From the NCBI RefSeq assembly GCF_040786275.1, contig NZ_JBFMVT010000002.1, positions 1,302,001 through 1,366,000 of the forward strand: DNA of 64,000 nt. The letters run 5' to 3'. Below are positions 10,500 through 22,743 of the stretch, one piece after another; position 1 is the first letter of the stretch; every line of letters begins with the position of its first letter. The position numbers and the translations under genes are program-made. This DNA comes from Buttiauxella gaviniae (GTDB taxonomy: Bacteria; Pseudomonadota; Gammaproteobacteria; Enterobacterales; Enterobacteriaceae). Below the pieces are notes generated by a model. That model had not been told where the DNA came from. It saw only the letters and a program-made list of their open reading frames with translations, and searched no databases.

Positions 10500-11504
10500 T
10501 CAAACTCCCGTTAGTTTTCTGTTACCGCGCAAACGACGCCAGGTCGCCTGTAGATAATCGCGGTGCAAACTCACCGAACGACCAATGACCACCACAATCA
10601 ACAGCGCACCGGACAACGCACTCGATACCTGATTAGGCACGCCAGCCATCTGTAAACCTTGTTGCAAATACCCCACTAACAACGCCGCAAGCGCAGTACC
10701 GACAATCGAGCCGGAACCGCCGTAGATATTCGCCCCGCCCAGCACCGCCGCCGTGAGCGCAGGCATCAGTAAATCGCGTCCTAAATCGGAACGCGCCGAA
10801 CCGAAATAAGAAACCAGCACCACCGCCGCAATTGCCGACGCCAGCCCCACCATGCCGTAAACCCCGTACAGCGAGCCGTTGACCGGCAATGCGGCATACC
10901 GCGCCGCACGCGGGTTTTGCCCAATCAGGAAAATATGGCGACCAAAGCGCGCGCGATGCGTCAGCAGCCAGAACAGCAGCGTAATCACGGCAAACATCAC
11001 CAGCGGAACCGGCAGGCCGAGCAGCGTCAGATTGGCGAAGTTGGTAAAGGCATCCGGGAAGCCGCCAATGCCTTCATAGCCGGTCGCCCCCGCCATACCC
11101 GAAAGCAAAAGCGCCGCCCCGCCAAATAGATAAAGCGTGCCGAGGGTGATAACCAACGGGCTGATACCGGTGTAGTGAATCAACGCGGCGTTAAATAATC
11201 CGCAGAACAGGCCAACGGCGAGCGTGAGAATCACCGCCACAGAAATCGGTAGCCCGGCATTGAGCATGACGCCCAGCGCAATGGCGCACAGGCCGATGGT
11301 GGAGCCCAGCGAAATATCAATCCCACCGCTGATAATCACCAGCGTCAGCGGCAGCGCCACAATCCCGATGCAGATAAAATCGCTGGTGCTGAACAGCAGC
11401 ATATTCACATCGAGCATGCGTGGATTCACGGCCCCAAATAACAGAATTTCCACCACCAGAATCAGTAACAGCGCCATTTCCCAGTTAAGTTTCAGCTTTT
11501 TCAT
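10500..11504 (-). CDS. lsrD: AI-2 ABC transporter permease LsrD
   Basis: LsrD is one of two inner-membrane permeases of the AI-2 importer, of the ribose/xylose (BPD_transp_2) type with about ten hydrophobic helices. The family signature [21 protein letters not shown] near residue 255 is clear, as is [20 protein letters not shown] near 65. I start at the ATG at 11504, which overlaps the lsrC stop by one base (TGATG); a GTG one codon earlier is possible. E. coli LsrD has 330 residues, this one 334. Confidence 0.94.
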   Translation of the reverse strand: MKKLKLNWEMALLLILVVEILLFGAVNPRMLDVNMLLFSTSDFICIGIVALPLTLVIISGGIDISLGSTIGLCAIALGVMLNAGLPISVAVILTLAVGLFCGLFNAALIHYTGISPLVITLGTLYLFGGAALLLSGMAGATGYEGIGGFPDAFTNFANLTLLGLPVPLVMFAVITLLFWLLTHRARFGRHIFLIGQNPRAARYAALPVNGSLYGVYGMVGLASAIAAVVLVSYFGSARSDLGRDLLMPALTAAVLGGANIYGGSGSIVGTALAALLVGYLQQGLQMAGVPNQVSSALSGALLIVVVIGRSVSLHRDYLQATWRRLRGNRKLTGV

Positions 11505-12535
11505 CACGCCACATCCTTCTTCTTACGGGGAAAAGGCCGCACGTTTTTCGCCCCCGGTAACGGCGGCACAAAACGGCTATATTTTTGCGCCCGCTGGTGA
11601 CGCGCCAGCGCCTGGCGCAGGCGTCCATCCAGCACCAGCACGCCGAGCAACACCAGGCCCGCGATAAAGTCATTCCACCAGGCCGGGAGTTTGAAGAGCA
11701 CCAAAACGGTGTCGATTTGCGTGAGGAAGAACGCGCCGAGGAACGCGCCAATTACCGTGCCGGTTCCACCAAGCAGAGAAATGCCACCCAGCACGCAGGC
11801 GGCGATGGCTTTCATCTCCAGCCCGCTGCCGGTTTGGTTTGGCACAAAGCCAATTTGTGAGGCGAAGATAATCCCGGCGATGGCCGCCAGCATGCCGTTA
11901 AAGGTGAACGCCAAAAAGCGCGTACGGTTTACCGCAACGCCCAACTGGCGGGCCGCGGCGAGATTATCCCCTACCGCATAGAAATCGCGCCCGAACGCGG
12001 TTCGCGCTAATACCCACGCAAAAATAGCCACCAGCGCCAGCACCATAAAACCAAGCGGGGAAATCCCCAGCGCAATGGGCTCTGAGAGCGATTTCAGGCT
12101 GGCGGGTAATCCTTCAATCCATTTCCCGCCCGTCCACAGCAGCATGCCGCCGCGATACAGCCCGAGCGTGCCAAGCGTGGCAACGATCGCCGGAATGCGT
12201 AGCCAGACCACCAAAACCCCGTTAAAGAATCCTGCGAGCGCGCCAATCAGCATGGCGAATAACATCGCCATCGGCAGGCTATAACCGCTGTTTAGCGCCA
12301 CGCCAACCGCAATGGCACACAAGCCCACGGTCGATCCTACCGACACGTCGATATTGCGCGTGAGCATCACCATTGATGCGCCAACCGCCAGCAGGATAAG
12401 GATCTGCGCGCTGGTGAAAATCATGCTCAATGTTTGCAGGCTGAAGTAGCTGTGATTGAGCGCCACCAGCACGGCAAACAGCGCGAGGATCGCAAGCCCC
12501 GCGCTGAGCTCGCGGTTACGCAGCAATTTTTTCAT
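11504..12535 (-). CDS. lsrC: AI-2 ABC transporter permease LsrC
   Basis: LsrC is the partner permease of LsrD, 343 residues, with repeated hydrophobic segments of the sugar ABC permease family. It has [21 protein letters not shown] near residue 60 and the conserved [21 protein letters not shown] near 245. The ATG overlaps the lsrA stop (ATGA) by four bases, so the two are coupled. The C-terminus is longer and more basic than in LsrD. Confidence 0.94.
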   Translation of the reverse strand: MKKLLRNRELSAGLAILALFAVLVALNHSYFSLQTLSMIFTSAQILILLAVGASMVMLTRNIDVSVGSTVGLCAIAVGVALNSGYSLPMAMLFAMLIGALAGFFNGVLVVWLRIPAIVATLGTLGLYRGGMLLWTGGKWIEGLPASLKSLSEPIALGISPLGFMVLALVAIFAWVLARTAFGRDFYAVGDNLAAARQLGVAVNRTRFLAFTFNGMLAAIAGIIFASQIGFVPNQTGSGLEMKAIAACVLGGISLLGGTGTVIGAFLGAFFLTQIDTVLVLFKLPAWWNDFIAGLVLLGVLVLDGRLRQALARHQRAQKYSRFVPPLPGAKNVRPFPRKKKDVA

Positions 12536-14031
12536 GCTTTACCTCCGCCAAACGCCATGCTCATCATTCTGTCGACGGTGATCGACGGTTTGCGTAACTC
12601 CCCGTTCATCGCCCCCTGGTGCATCACCAGCACACGATCCGCAAGCCCGCTGAACTCGTCGAGATCCGATGAGATCATCAGTACCGCAACGTTTTGCGCC
12701 GCCACGCTTTTGATCAACTGATAAATATCTGCCCGCGCGGCAACGTCTACACCACGCGTCGGTTCATCAATGATCAACAACAGCGGATTGGCTTCAAGGC
12801 AGCGCGCCAGGAGTACTTTTTGCTGGTTGCCGCCGGAAAGCGTGCGCACGGTTTGCTCGGCATCATTAAGTTTGATGCCAAGCGCGCGGTGGTAACGCTC
12901 CACAACAGCCGCCTCGCGTTTGTTTTGCTGCCACACGCTCGACTCGTTGAGCGCCACTGTGTTCCAGCGGATCGGCGCATCGAGAAATAACCCGGAAACC
13001 TGGCGATCTTCCGGCAGATAAATCAGCCCGCGATCGAGACGTGATTTGGTGCGATCCCCGCTAATTTCCCGGTTTTCAAGAAAGATGCGCCCGCCGCGAA
13101 CGGGCCGTAAACCATAGAGCGTTTCGGCAAGTTCTGTGCGCCCGGATCCCACCAGACCCGCAAGGCCGACGATCTCCCCGGCGTACAGCTCAAAGCTGAG
13201 ATCGATAAAACCTTCCCCAGTCAGCTCCTCCACGCGCAGAACCGGAAAATCCTGCGGTTCGGTGCGGCGGTTACCCGGCAACGCCAGCCACAGTTTTTGC
13301 GTATCGCTTAACGTGTGCTGGCGGTCGATCGGCGTCATGGCGTTGATCAACTGTTCATCCAGCAACTGCGCCGTTTCCCCCTGCAACACCACCGCTCCGT
13401 CGCGCATCACCGAAATATGGCTGGCTAGCTGGCGGATTTCCGGCAATTTATGGGAGATAAAAATGATGCCCACGCCCAGGCTTTGTAACGCCCGAATCTG
13501 GCGAAACAGGCGTTCGGTTTCCCCTGGCGTTAGCGAGGCGGTGGGTTCATCAAGGATCAGGATCTTCGCTTCGCGCATTAAACCGCGCAGGATCTCAACC
13601 ATCTGTTGATCGGCCACTTCCAGCGTGCTCGCGGTGGCCGTGAGCGGGATCTGGCATTCCAGTTGATGCATTTTTTCCTGCAGGCGTTGTTCGACATCAC
13701 GCAGGCGCGGCAGGCGAAAAAGAATGTTCTCCCGCACCGTGAGATTAGGAAACAGCATCGGTTCCTGCGGCACCAGATAAATCCCTAACTCATGCGCCTG
13801 CCCCGGTTTGAGTCGCCCAAACGCTTTACCCTGAACGTTCAGTTCACCGCTGTCAGGGGTTTCCACACCGGCGAAAATCTTCATTAGCGTCGATTTCCCT
13901 GCGCCATTACCGCCAAGCAAGGCATGGACCTGCCCGGCATACAGAGCAAAATCAATACCTTTGAGAACGCTCACCCCAGAAAACTGTTTACTGATGTTGT
14001 GCGCTTCAAGCATTGCGGCGGTGTTGGGCAT
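12532..14031 (-). CDS. lsrA: AI-2 ABC transporter ATPase LsrA
   Basis: LsrA powers AI-2 import from the cytoplasmic face. It is a fused tandem ATPase of the ribose type: the first half has Walker [13 protein letters not shown], the atypical [16 protein letters not shown] signature and [10 protein letters not shown]; the second half has a degenerate Walker A ([12 protein letters not shown]), [14 protein letters not shown] and [11 protein letters not shown] start at ATG 14031 ([12 protein letters not shown]), seven bases after GGAG, giving 499 residues; the frame continues 48 bases further up without a ribosome site. First gene of lsrACDBFG, divergent from lsrR. Confidence 0.95.
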   Translation of the reverse strand: MPNTAAMLEAHNISKQFSGVSVLKGIDFALYAGQVHALLGGNGAGKSTLMKIFAGVETPDSGELNVQGKAFGRLKPGQAHELGIYLVPQEPMLFPNLTVRENILFRLPRLRDVEQRLQEKMHQLECQIPLTATASTLEVADQQMVEILRGLMREAKILILDEPTASLTPGETERLFRQIRALQSLGVGIIFISHKLPEIRQLASHISVMRDGAVVLQGETAQLLDEQLINAMTPIDRQHTLSDTQKLWLALPGNRRTEPQDFPVLRVEELTGEGFIDLSFELYAGEIVGLAGLVGSGRTELAETLYGLRPVRGGRIFLENREISGDRTKSRLDRGLIYLPEDRQVSGLFLDAPIRWNTVALNESSVWQQNKREAAVVERYHRALGIKLNDAEQTVRTLSGGNQQKVLLARCLEANPLLLIIDEPTRGVDVAARADIYQLIKSVAAQNVAVLMISSDLDEFSGLADRVLVMHQGAMNGELRKPSITVDRMMSMAFGGGKA

Positions 14032-14244
14032 TTTCACTCCACAATTGAACAAAAGAGAAATTGAATTAATAATGTTCAAAAGCGTAGACGCCGGGTTATC
14101 TTTACAACGCGTCCGGGATCACAAAATTTTTAAATAGATCGGCTAAACCCTTTGCATCTGAAAATGATCTTTTTGCCGTGCGCTTCACATTTTCTTATCC
14201 CGCATCTTCGAACATATGATCTAAATTTTAATAAGAGTTCACTT
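14032..14244. promoter_or_regulatory. lsrA-lsrR divergent control region
   Basis: The 213-base gap contains an inverted repeat TTGAACA (14045-14051) and TGTTCAA (14073-14079), with a third TCGAACA at 14208-14214 near lsrR, candidates for LsrR operators. Two sites with a perfect right CRP half (TCACA) are at 14108-14123 and near 14175-14190. In E. coli both lsr promoters are repressed by LsrR and activated by CRP, so the arrangement fits, but the exact boxes are inferred from symmetry only. Confidence 0.5.
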
Positions 14245-15216
14245 ATGAGCGATAAACGAGCAGCAGAAGAAGGCAAACTGGCCGCCCTGCCGATGGCAGA
14301 AGAAGAGTTGCTGGCGCGCGTGGCCTGGTCTTACTACCACGATGGGCTAACCCAAAATGACATTGGCGAACGGCTCGGGTTGCCGCGTTTGAAGATTTCG
14401 CGGCTGCTGGAGAAAGGCCGTCAGTCTGGCGTTATACGCGTGCAGATTAACTCGCGTTTTGAAGGCTGTCTGGCGCTGGAAACTCAGTTGCAGCAGCGTT
14501 TCAGCCTTAAAATTGCGCGCGTGCTTCCGGCGCATAACACACCGCCGATGACGACGCGTTTAGGCATCGGCGCCGCGCAATCTCTGATGGGGATTCTGGA
14601 ACCGGGGCAGATGTTAGCGGTGGGATTTGGTGAGGCGACCATGAATTGCCTCCAGCATTTGAGCGGGTTTATCGGCTCGCAGCAGATTCGCCTGGTGACG
14701 CTTTCCGGCGGCGTCGGGCCCTATATGACGGGTATCGGCCAGTTAGACGCGGCGTGCAGCGTTAGCATGATCCCCGCCCCGCTGCGGGTTTCATCCCCGC
14801 AGGTGGCCGAAATTTTGCGCATGGAAGCAAGCGTGCGGGATGTGATCCTCGCCGCAACTGCCGCAGATGTCGCCGTTGTCGGCATCGGGGCTATCAATCA
14901 AAAGCGCGACGCTACGATTCTGCGCTCCGGTTATATCAGCGAAGGTGAACAACTGATGTACGCCCGCAAAGGTGCGGTGGGCGATATTCTTGGCTATTTC
15001 CTGCAAGCGGATGGCGAACTGGTGGAAGGGTTGGAAATTCACCGTGAATTGCTTGGCGTAACGCTCGACGACCTCGCGCATCTCCCAACCATTGTGGGCG
15101 TTGCGGGCGGCGTGGATAAAGCGGACGCTATTTATGCCGCACTTCAGGGCCAGCGAATTAACGGCCTGGTGACGGAAGAAGAGACTGCGCGGGCGGTGCT
15201 AGCGTTGGCGGATTAA
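14245..15216 (+). CDS. lsrR: Transcriptional repressor LsrR (phospho-AI-2 responsive)
   Basis: LsrR represses the lsr genes until it binds phospho-AI-2 made by LsrK. The 323-residue protein is of the SorC/DeoR type: an N-terminal helix-turn-helix ([24 protein letters not shown], about residues 33-58) followed by a sugar-phosphate-binding domain with GFGEATMN and [13 protein letters not shown] begin at ATG 14245 ([10 protein letters not shown]) since it gives the family's usual length (317 in E. coli); GAG precedes it. The longer frame from 14152 would run through the lsrA promoter. lsrK follows after 40 bases in the same direction. Confidence 0.94.
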   Translation: MSDKRAAEEGKLAALPMAEEELLARVAWSYYHDGLTQNDIGERLGLPRLKISRLLEKGRQSGVIRVQINSRFEGCLALETQLQQRFSLKIARVLPAHNTPPMTTRLGIGAAQSLMGILEPGQMLAVGFGEATMNCLQHLSGFIGSQQIRLVTLSGGVGPYMTGIGQLDAACSVSMIPAPLRVSSPQVAEILRMEASVRDVILAATAADVAVVGIGAINQKRDATILRSGYISEGEQLMYARKGAVGDILGYFLQADGELVEGLEIHRELLGVTLDDLAHLPTIVGVAGGVDKADAIYAALQGQRINGLVTEEETARAVLALAD

Positions 15217-15256
15217 ATTTTATTCGTCGCCAGCCGCGCTCATAAGAGGAAAGGCG

Positions 15257-16843
15257 ATGAGTTATTTACTTGCACTGGACGCCGGAACGGGCAGCATCCG
15301 CGCCGTGATCTTCGATACTTCAGGCCACCAGATTGCCGTCGGCCAGGCCGAATGGAAACATCTGAGCGTGGTGGATGTCCCCGGCTCGATGGAGTTTGAT
15401 CTCAGCACCAACTGGCAGCTCGCCTGCCAGTGTATTCGCGAAGCCTTGCAAAATGCCCATCTGCCACCGGGCGCTATCAGCGCCGTTGCCTGCTGTTCGA
15501 TGCGAGAAGGGATCGTGCTTTACGACAGCAATGGCGAGGCGATCTGGGCCTGTGCCAACGTCGATGCTCGCGCCAGCCGCGAAGTCAGCGAACTTAAAGA
15601 GATCCATGATTTCCAGTTTGAATCCGAGGTGTACCACGTTTCGGGCCAGACGCTGGCGTTAAGCGCCATGCCGCGCCTGTTGTGGCTTGCCCATCATCGG
15701 CCAGATATTTATCGCAAGGCCGCCACCGTCACCATGATTAGCGACTGGCTGGCGGCTAAACTGAGCGGCGAGCTGGCCGTCGATCCATCCAATGCAGGCA
15801 CAACGGGAATGCTGGATTTAGCAACCCGCGACTGGCAGCCTGCTTTAATGGATATGGCCGGACTGCGGGCAGATATTCTCTCCCCGGTAAAAGAGACCGG
15901 GACGGTGCTTGGCGGCGTCACTCAGGAAGCGGCGCAACAAAGTGGCCTGCGGGCTGGCACTCCCGTCGTTATGGGCGGCGGCGATGTGCAACTGGGCTGC
16001 GTCGGGCTTGGCGTGGTGCGCGCTGGGCAAGCGGCGGTGTTAGGCGGTACATTCTGGCAGCAGGTGGTGAACCTGCCCGCGATCAAAACCGATCCAGAAA
16101 TGAATATTCGTATTAACCCGCACGTCATCAGCAATATGGTGCAGGCGGAATCCATCAGCTTCTTCACCGGCCTGACAATGCGCTGGTTCCGCGATGCTTT
16201 CTGTGCCGAAGAGAAACTGCTAGCTGAACGGCTGGGCGTGGATACTTACGCCCTGCTCGAAGAGATGGCGGCGCGGGTTCCGGCAGGCTCCCACGGCGTA
16301 ATGCCGATTTTCTCCGACGCCATGCATTTCAAGCAGTGGTATCACGCCGCACCGTCGTTTATTAACCTCTCCATCGACCCGGAAAAATGCAATAAAGCGA
16401 CGCTTTTCCGCGCGCTGGAAGAGAACGCGGCGATTGTTTCGGCATGCAATCTTGAGCAAATTTCCGGTTTTTCCAGTATTGAATTTGACTCGCTGGTGTT
16501 TGCGGGCGGCGGCTCGAAAGGGGCACTGTGGAGCCAGATCCTCAGTGACGTAACCGGTTTGCCCGTGCGTGTGCCGGTTGTTAAAGAGGCTACCGCGCTA
16601 GGCTGCGCGATTGCTGCGGGCGTTGGTGCCGGGTTGTTTAACAATCTGGCTGATGCCGGAGAACGGCTGGTGCAATGGCAGCGCGAGTTCACGCCAAACC
16701 TGGCACATCGTGAACTGTATGACGAAATGAAACGCAAATGGATGAAGGTGTATGCCGATCAGTTGACGCTGGTGGATAGCGGTTTGACGACATCGATGTG
16801 GCAGGCACCGGGGCTGGTAATGCCACCCCGGCCCTCTCTCTGA
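15257..16843 (+). CDS. lsrK: Autoinducer-2 kinase LsrK
   Basis: LsrK phosphorylates incoming AI-2 with ATP, trapping it in the cytoplasm and generating the LsrR inducer. The 528-residue protein is an FGGY-family sugar kinase: phosphate-binding [15 protein letters not shown] at the N-terminus, [13 protein letters not shown] in the middle and the adenosine-site [18 protein letters not shown] near residue 415. AGAGGAAAGG gives a good ribosome site. It forms a two-gene unit with lsrR. The palindromic repeat copy 2 starts three bases after its stop. Confidence 0.95.
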   Translation: MSYLLALDAGTGSIRAVIFDTSGHQIAVGQAEWKHLSVVDVPGSMEFDLSTNWQLACQCIREALQNAHLPPGAISAVACCSMREGIVLYDSNGEAIWACANVDARASREVSELKEIHDFQFESEVYHVSGQTLALSAMPRLLWLAHHRPDIYRKAATVTMISDWLAAKLSGELAVDPSNAGTTGMLDLATRDWQPALMDMAGLRADILSPVKETGTVLGGVTQEAAQQSGLRAGTPVVMGGGDVQLGCVGLGVVRAGQAAVLGGTFWQQVVNLPAIKTDPEMNIRINPHVISNMVQAESISFFTGLTMRWFRDAFCAEEKLLAERLGVDTYALLEEMAARVPAGSHGVMPIFSDAMHFKQWYHAAPSFINLSIDPEKCNKATLFRALEENAAIVSACNLEQISGFSSIEFDSLVFAGGGSKGALWSQILSDVTGLPVRVPVVKEATALGCAIAAGVGAGLFNNLADAGERLVQWQREFTPNLAHRELYDEMKRKWMKVYADQLTLVDSGLTTSMWQAPGLVMPPRPSL

Positions 16844-16846
16844 GGG

Positions 16847-16976
16847 CTGTCTCTTATACAGCTCTCACTCAGGCATTCGGCAAGAATGCGATTCGGACCC
16901 CACCCCAGCCCTCCCCTTGCCAGGGGAGGGAGTAATTAACTCCTCCACCTGGCAAGGGGGAGGCTGGGAGGGGGTC
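16847..16976. repeat. Palindromic intergenic repeat with Tn5/IS50-like end (copy 2)
   Basis: Starts CTGTCTCTTATACAGCTCT, 17 of 19 bases identical to the Tn5 mosaic end, then follows copy 1 (8095-8249) closely: CACTCAGGCATTCGGCAAG and a long inverted repeat from GACCCCACCCCAGCC to GGCTGGGAGGGGGTC. No inverted terminal copy of the Tn5-like end is visible on the far side, so it is one-ended. Confidence 0.75.
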
Positions 16977-17002
16977 AGCCCAGGGAGAGGGATAAACTCA
17001 CA

Positions 17003-18403
17003 TTAGAAATAGTACTTAAACCGTACGCGGCCGCCGTAACGGGTATTGTCACTGCCGTCACCAGAATCATGATCGGCGCTGACCCACGACACGTAGGTAC
17101 CGAGATAAATATTGAAGTTCTTCATACCCATCACGTTCGGGAACAGATACGAAGAGTGAATGGTGTGGATATCATAAGTGCCTGCATTAGTAATCCAGCA
17201 GTCGTTATCGCAGTTATCCAGGGCGTTGGTCACATCAAACTTGTCGATATCGTTGTGGGCGTAGATATAGCCGAGTTCGAAGTTATGCCATAAGGCGTTC
17301 GCGCCTGCGGTGAAATCGGTTTCGTCGGAGGCATCCAGATAAGCGGTATTCAGGTTGGCGACAATACCGTCATCCGGATCGGTTTTCTGGCCGTTCCACG
17401 TCATGGTTAAGCCATACCCGGTGCGGTCAGATTGGTCTACCGTTTGACCGTTGGCATCTTTATACCCGTAGGCGTTGTTCACCACCTGCGCTTCCATCGC
17501 TGCGGCAACGGAGAAGTTATCCTGCGACCAGGAAATAACCGGGCGCAAATAGGCCACGTTTTTATCGTTAACCAATTCATTACCGTGATAGGACTTGTCC
17601 TGATAGAGCGATGTCCCGTTTTCCAGCAGCGTATTCAGCTCGAAATACCAGTTGTCGATAGTTTTGCTCAGCAGGAAGTTGCCGCCGGAATCGCTACGCC
17701 CGCGCCCTTCTTTCATCATGTAGATATAGCCGTAGCCATCGCCGTACAAATCATTGGCGGTATTACCGGAATACTCAACAAAGGTATCCTGATTAAGCGG
17801 GAACATATCGTAAGCTTCGAAACGGCCGACTTTGATTTTCCAGTCATTTTCATGACCAAAGAAGAAAACCGCATCATCAAGATTCATATGCCCGGTTAAA
17901 TCGGCTAACGGCTGGGCGGAGAAACCCGCAAAATTGCCGTCATCCATACGGCGATAACCATCAAAGCCCAGCAGCAAACGCCCATTAATATCCCAACGTT
18001 CATTATTACCATCAGCCCAATTCGTATTAGCACTACGGCGCATGGAGGTCAGGCCATTACTCCGGCTGGCTGCATCCATATTAAATTCGACATCGCCATA
18101 TATTTTAAGATCGCCATAACCGGTTAAGGTTAATTTTGGGGATTTATTATCGGTTTCGCTATTAACAGATTGTTCGCTCACTACCGTGACAGGTGCGGTT
18201 TGCGCGACTTGCACTGGAGCAGGTTTTGATTTTATTTGCTGAATTTCAGCTTCGGCTGTTGCGGCACGTTTTTCCGCCGCGATTAAGCGTTGTTCTAATT
18301 GATTAAGCCGTTGTTCCAGTGCGCTTTCATGGGTCGCGGCTATTGCCCCGCTGGATAAAACAGCCCCCACAACCAGGGATAATAATTTTATTTTCATAGG
18401 CAT
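17003..18403 (-). CDS. Carbohydrate-selective outer-membrane porin (RafY type)
   Basis: The 466-residue protein has a Sec signal peptide (cleavage after about SSGAIA), then a coiled-coil stretch LEQRLNQLEQRLIAAEKRAA like the periplasmic N-terminus of ScrY, a Pro/Val-rich linker, and a beta-barrel ending in RVRFKYYF with the terminal aromatic of outer-membrane proteins. The barrel resembles glycoporins of the RafY group, which let oligosaccharides through. A Cys pair (DNCDNDCW) may staple a loop. The ATG at 18403 has AAGGA six bases upstream; ATG 18397 is the alternative. No sugar-utilisation genes adjoin it, so the substrate is unknown. Confidence 0.75.
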   Translation of the reverse strand: MPMKIKLLSLVVGAVLSSGAIAATHESALEQRLNQLEQRLIAAEKRAATAEAEIQQIKSKPAPVQVAQTAPVTVVSEQSVNSETDNKSPKLTLTGYGDLKIYGDVEFNMDAASRSNGLTSMRRSANTNWADGNNERWDINGRLLLGFDGYRRMDDGNFAGFSAQPLADLTGHMNLDDAVFFFGHENDWKIKVGRFEAYDMFPLNQDTFVEYSGNTANDLYGDGYGYIYMMKEGRGRSDSGGNFLLSKTIDNWYFELNTLLENGTSLYQDKSYHGNELVNDKNVAYLRPVISWSQDNFSVAAAMEAQVVNNAYGYKDANGQTVDQSDRTGYGLTMTWNGQKTDPDDGIVANLNTAYLDASDETDFTAGANALWHNFELGYIYAHNDIDKFDVTNALDNCDNDCWITNAGTYDIHTIHSSYLFPNVMGMKNFNIYLGTYVSWVSADHDSGDGSDNTRYGGRVRFKYYF

Positions 18404-18743
18404 CACAGATCCTTGTTAATATTTTATATAAATCCCATGAATATATTTAAGGATTCATAAATAAAGAAAATAAATTGAATTCCGCTCTGATGAATTGCTG
18501 CGAAAAGAAACATAACAACATTATTTTTTATCTCAAAAGAGAAGTTTTCATAACTGTATCTTCATCACATTCAAATAAATAAAAAATGAAATTAGACTTT
18601 AAATCATAAATTAAAAGTATATGAAAGCAGGAATATATAATTCTCACGCCGAGTTATAACGATATTTATGAATAAAGAAAAAATTTCCATAACGCCGCCA
18701 CCGGATAGCCCGGCCCTTGCCCCAAGGGAATCCCTCACCTTTC
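18404..18743. other. AT-rich control region upstream of the porin
   Basis: About 340 bases without a gene. The part next to the porin is very AT-rich. A possible CRP site for the porin lies at 18554-18569 (on the minus strand TGTGATGAAGATACAG, perfect left half only). No coding frame or repeat is recognised. Confidence 0.35.
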
Positions 18744-18759
18744 TTTGATTCACGTCACA
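18744..18759. promoter_or_regulatory. Candidate CRP site upstream of fadH
   Basis: TTTGATTCACGTCACA fits TGTGA-N6-TCACA at 9 of 10 defining bases. It is 94 bases before the fadH start, suitable for activation during fatty-acid growth without glucose. Confidence 0.6.
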
Positions 18760-18801
18760 ATCATTCGACAACTTTCCCCCATTTACGCTACATCCCGCTA
18801 A

Positions 18802-20871
<2,070 letters not shown>

Positions 20872-20883
20872 AGCACGTGTATG

Positions 20884-20913
20884 TCGGGTGGATAAGCGTC
20901 ATCCACCCTTTTA
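20884..20913. terminator. Hairpin between convergent fadH and rlmG
   Basis: GGGTGGAT AAGCGTC ATCCACCC, followed by TTTTA, lies 15 bases after the fadH stop. The sequence is REP-like and may terminate both genes. Confidence 0.65.
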
Positions 20914-20929
20914 CCCAAAGGGACAAAAC

Positions 20930-22066
20930 TTAGCGGCGACGCCCTAACTTCACGGCTTTTAAAACGACAAATTTCTTGTTGGTCGCAACCGTGTCGCAGT
21001 TACCGAAAATCTTTTTCAGCTTGTGGTAGTAATCCAGATGGCGGTTAGCAACGATGTACAGCTCGCCGCCATTTTGCAGGCAACGACGGGCATGGTGGAA
21101 CATTTCCCACGCCACCTGGTCGGTCAGCGCGTGCTGCTGATGGAACGGCGGGTTACACAAAATGGTGTTGAAGCGATAAGGCTCAACGCCCGACAGCGCG
21201 TTATTAATCATAAACTCGCAGCGGTCGAGATTTTCCGGCATGTTGGTTTCAACGTTCAGGCGGCTTGACGCAACAGCCATCGGCGATTCATCAACAAACA
21301 CCACTTTCGCTTCCGGGTTTTTCTCAAGCAGAGTCAAACCGATCACACCGTTACCGCAACCTAAATCGACGATTTCGCCTTCCAGGTTTTCCGGCAAATG
21401 TTCGATGAAGAAACGTGCCCCAATATCCAATCCGGTACGAGAAAAGACATTCGCGTGGTTGTGAATCGTCCACGGCGTGCCTTCCAGTTTCCAGCTCAGC
21501 GTTTCTGCCGCTTCTTTTAACGCCGGAGCGTTAAAAGTACAGTTAATCAGACGTGCTTTTTTCCATGCCAGTGTGGTAGTGGTCGGCCCAAGAATTTTTT
21601 CAAACAACTCGATAGTGGAGTTGTGAATGTCACGCGTTTTAGCCCCCGCAATAATACGCGTTTCAGGCGTCACAACATGGCGCAGCGCGCGCAGTTGTTG
21701 TTCCAGCAGCGCCAGTGTTTTAGGAATTTTAATCAGCACGACCGCGGGAGATTGCGGGTATTTCACTGTGCTATCCAGGAACGTGACGCTGGATTCAACG
21801 ATCCCGTTCTCACGCAGGTTCTCACGGATAGCCAGTTCGCTGAGGTAGGAGTCGCTTATGCTATACGGCTTGTGTTCAGCCAGTACGCAAGACAGCGCCC
21901 CGAAATTGTCATTGAAAATCAGGACCGGGCCACTGATTTCGATTTCGTCCAGTTGCTGCAAAAGGTAGTCATCCGCAGCTTCCCACGCCTGTAGTGGGTT
22001 AACGTCATCCGTTTCTGGAAAACGTTTTAGTGTCAGTGAACGGAAACCGTTGTCTAATTGGCTCAT
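20930..22066 (-). CDS. rlmG: 23S rRNA m2G1835 methyltransferase RlmG
   Basis: RlmG uses S-adenosylmethionine to methylate N2 of G1835 of 23S rRNA. The 378-residue protein has a degenerate N-terminal methyltransferase-like domain and a C-terminal active one: SAM motif [18 protein letters not shown] near residue 235 and the N2-guanine catalytic motif LCNPPFHQ near 305. I begin at ATG 22066 ([10 protein letters not shown]), eight bases after AGGAGGG; this equals the E. coli length. It is divergent from ygjP, as in E. coli, with an 86-base spacer. Confidence 0.95.
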   Translation of the reverse strand: MSQLDNGFRSLTLKRFPETDDVNPLQAWEAADDYLLQQLDEIEISGPVLIFNDNFGALSCVLAEHKPYSISDSYLSELAIRENLRENGIVESSVTFLDSTVKYPQSPAVVLIKIPKTLALLEQQLRALRHVVTPETRIIAGAKTRDIHNSTIELFEKILGPTTTTLAWKKARLINCTFNAPALKEAAETLSWKLEGTPWTIHNHANVFSRTGLDIGARFFIEHLPENLEGEIVDLGCGNGVIGLTLLEKNPEAKVVFVDESPMAVASSRLNVETNMPENLDRCEFMINNALSGVEPYRFNTILCNPPFHQQHALTDQVAWEMFHHARRCLQNGGELYIVANRHLDYYHKLKKIFGNCDTVATNKKFVVLKAVKLGRRR

Positions 22067-22152
22067 CGGCCCTCCTGAATGGTAAAATTTCGGCGTTATC
22101 CCCGAATGGGGGCGTGAGTATACCCTTTTTTCCCCGTTATTATGAGAAATGC

Positions 22153-22653
22153 ATGAGCGAACTGACATACCTACAGGGCTACCCTGAGCATCTGCTCTCC
22201 CAGGTGAGAACGCTGATTGCGGAACAACGTCTGGGTGAAGTGCTGCAAAAACGCTATCCGGATACGCACAACATCACCACCGATAAAGCACTGTATGCCT
22301 GGACGCAAGAGCTTAAAAATCAGTATCTGCGCAATGCTCCGCCGATCAATAAAGTGGCGTTTGACAGTAAAATTCATGTGCTTAATAACGCGCTGGGTTT
22401 ACACACGGCGGTGTCACGCGTTCAGGGTAATAAGCTGAAAGCCAAAGCGGAAATTCGTGTTGCGACGGTCTTTAAAAATGCACCGGAAGCGTTTTTACGT
22501 ATGATCGTGGTTCACGAACTGGCGCACCTGAAAGAGAAAGATCACAACAAAGCGTTTTACTCGTTGTGCTGCCATATGGAGCCGCAATATCACCAGTTGG
22601 AGTTTGATACCCGCCTGTGGTTAACGCAGCTGGCGTTAACCGGGCAGGGATAA
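22153..22653 (+). CDS. ygjP: YgjP-family zinc metallopeptidase-like protein
   Basis: This 166-residue protein belongs to the YgjP (WLM/DUF45) family of predicted zinc-dependent peptidases. The HExxH motif is present in [14 protein letters not shown] near residue 118, and the third ligand is probably the His of that last HN. No signal peptide, so cytoplasmic. Start chosen at ATG 22153 ([10 protein letters not shown]), which matches the E. coli protein; the longer frame runs into the rlmG promoter. The physiological substrate is not known; E. coli ygjP is only poorly characterised. Confidence 0.9.
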   Translation: MSELTYLQGYPEHLLSQVRTLIAEQRLGEVLQKRYPDTHNITTDKALYAWTQELKNQYLRNAPPINKVAFDSKIHVLNNALGLHTAVSRVQGNKLKAKAEIRVATVFKNAPEAFLRMIVVHELAHLKEKDHNKAFYSLCCHMEPQYHQLEFDTRLWLTQLALTGQG

Positions 22654-22659
22654 TTACCA

Positions 22660-22743
22660 GGAAAAAGGTAGATGCCGCTGGCGCTTATCTCACGACGAGC
22701 CGGGGTTTTGTAGGTGCGATAAGCGCAGCGTCATCCAACACAA
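22660..22743. repeat. REP-like element between ygjP and dhaK
   Basis: GATGCCGCTGGCGCTTATCT...GTAGGTGCGATAAGCGCAGC forms an imperfect inverted repeat of the REP kind seen elsewhere in this window. It separates two convergent genes. Confidence 0.5.

Noticed and set aside
16847..16865. Sequencing-library (transposase adapter) contamination at the Tn5-like end
   Set aside because: The match is imperfect, occurs at two places with different substitutions, and is part of a longer shared repeat, so it looks genomic.
22030..22152. N-terminal extension of YgjP
   Set aside because: The frame is open for 41 more codons but these overlap the rlmG start and promoter and are not in the family; ATG 22153 is the better start.
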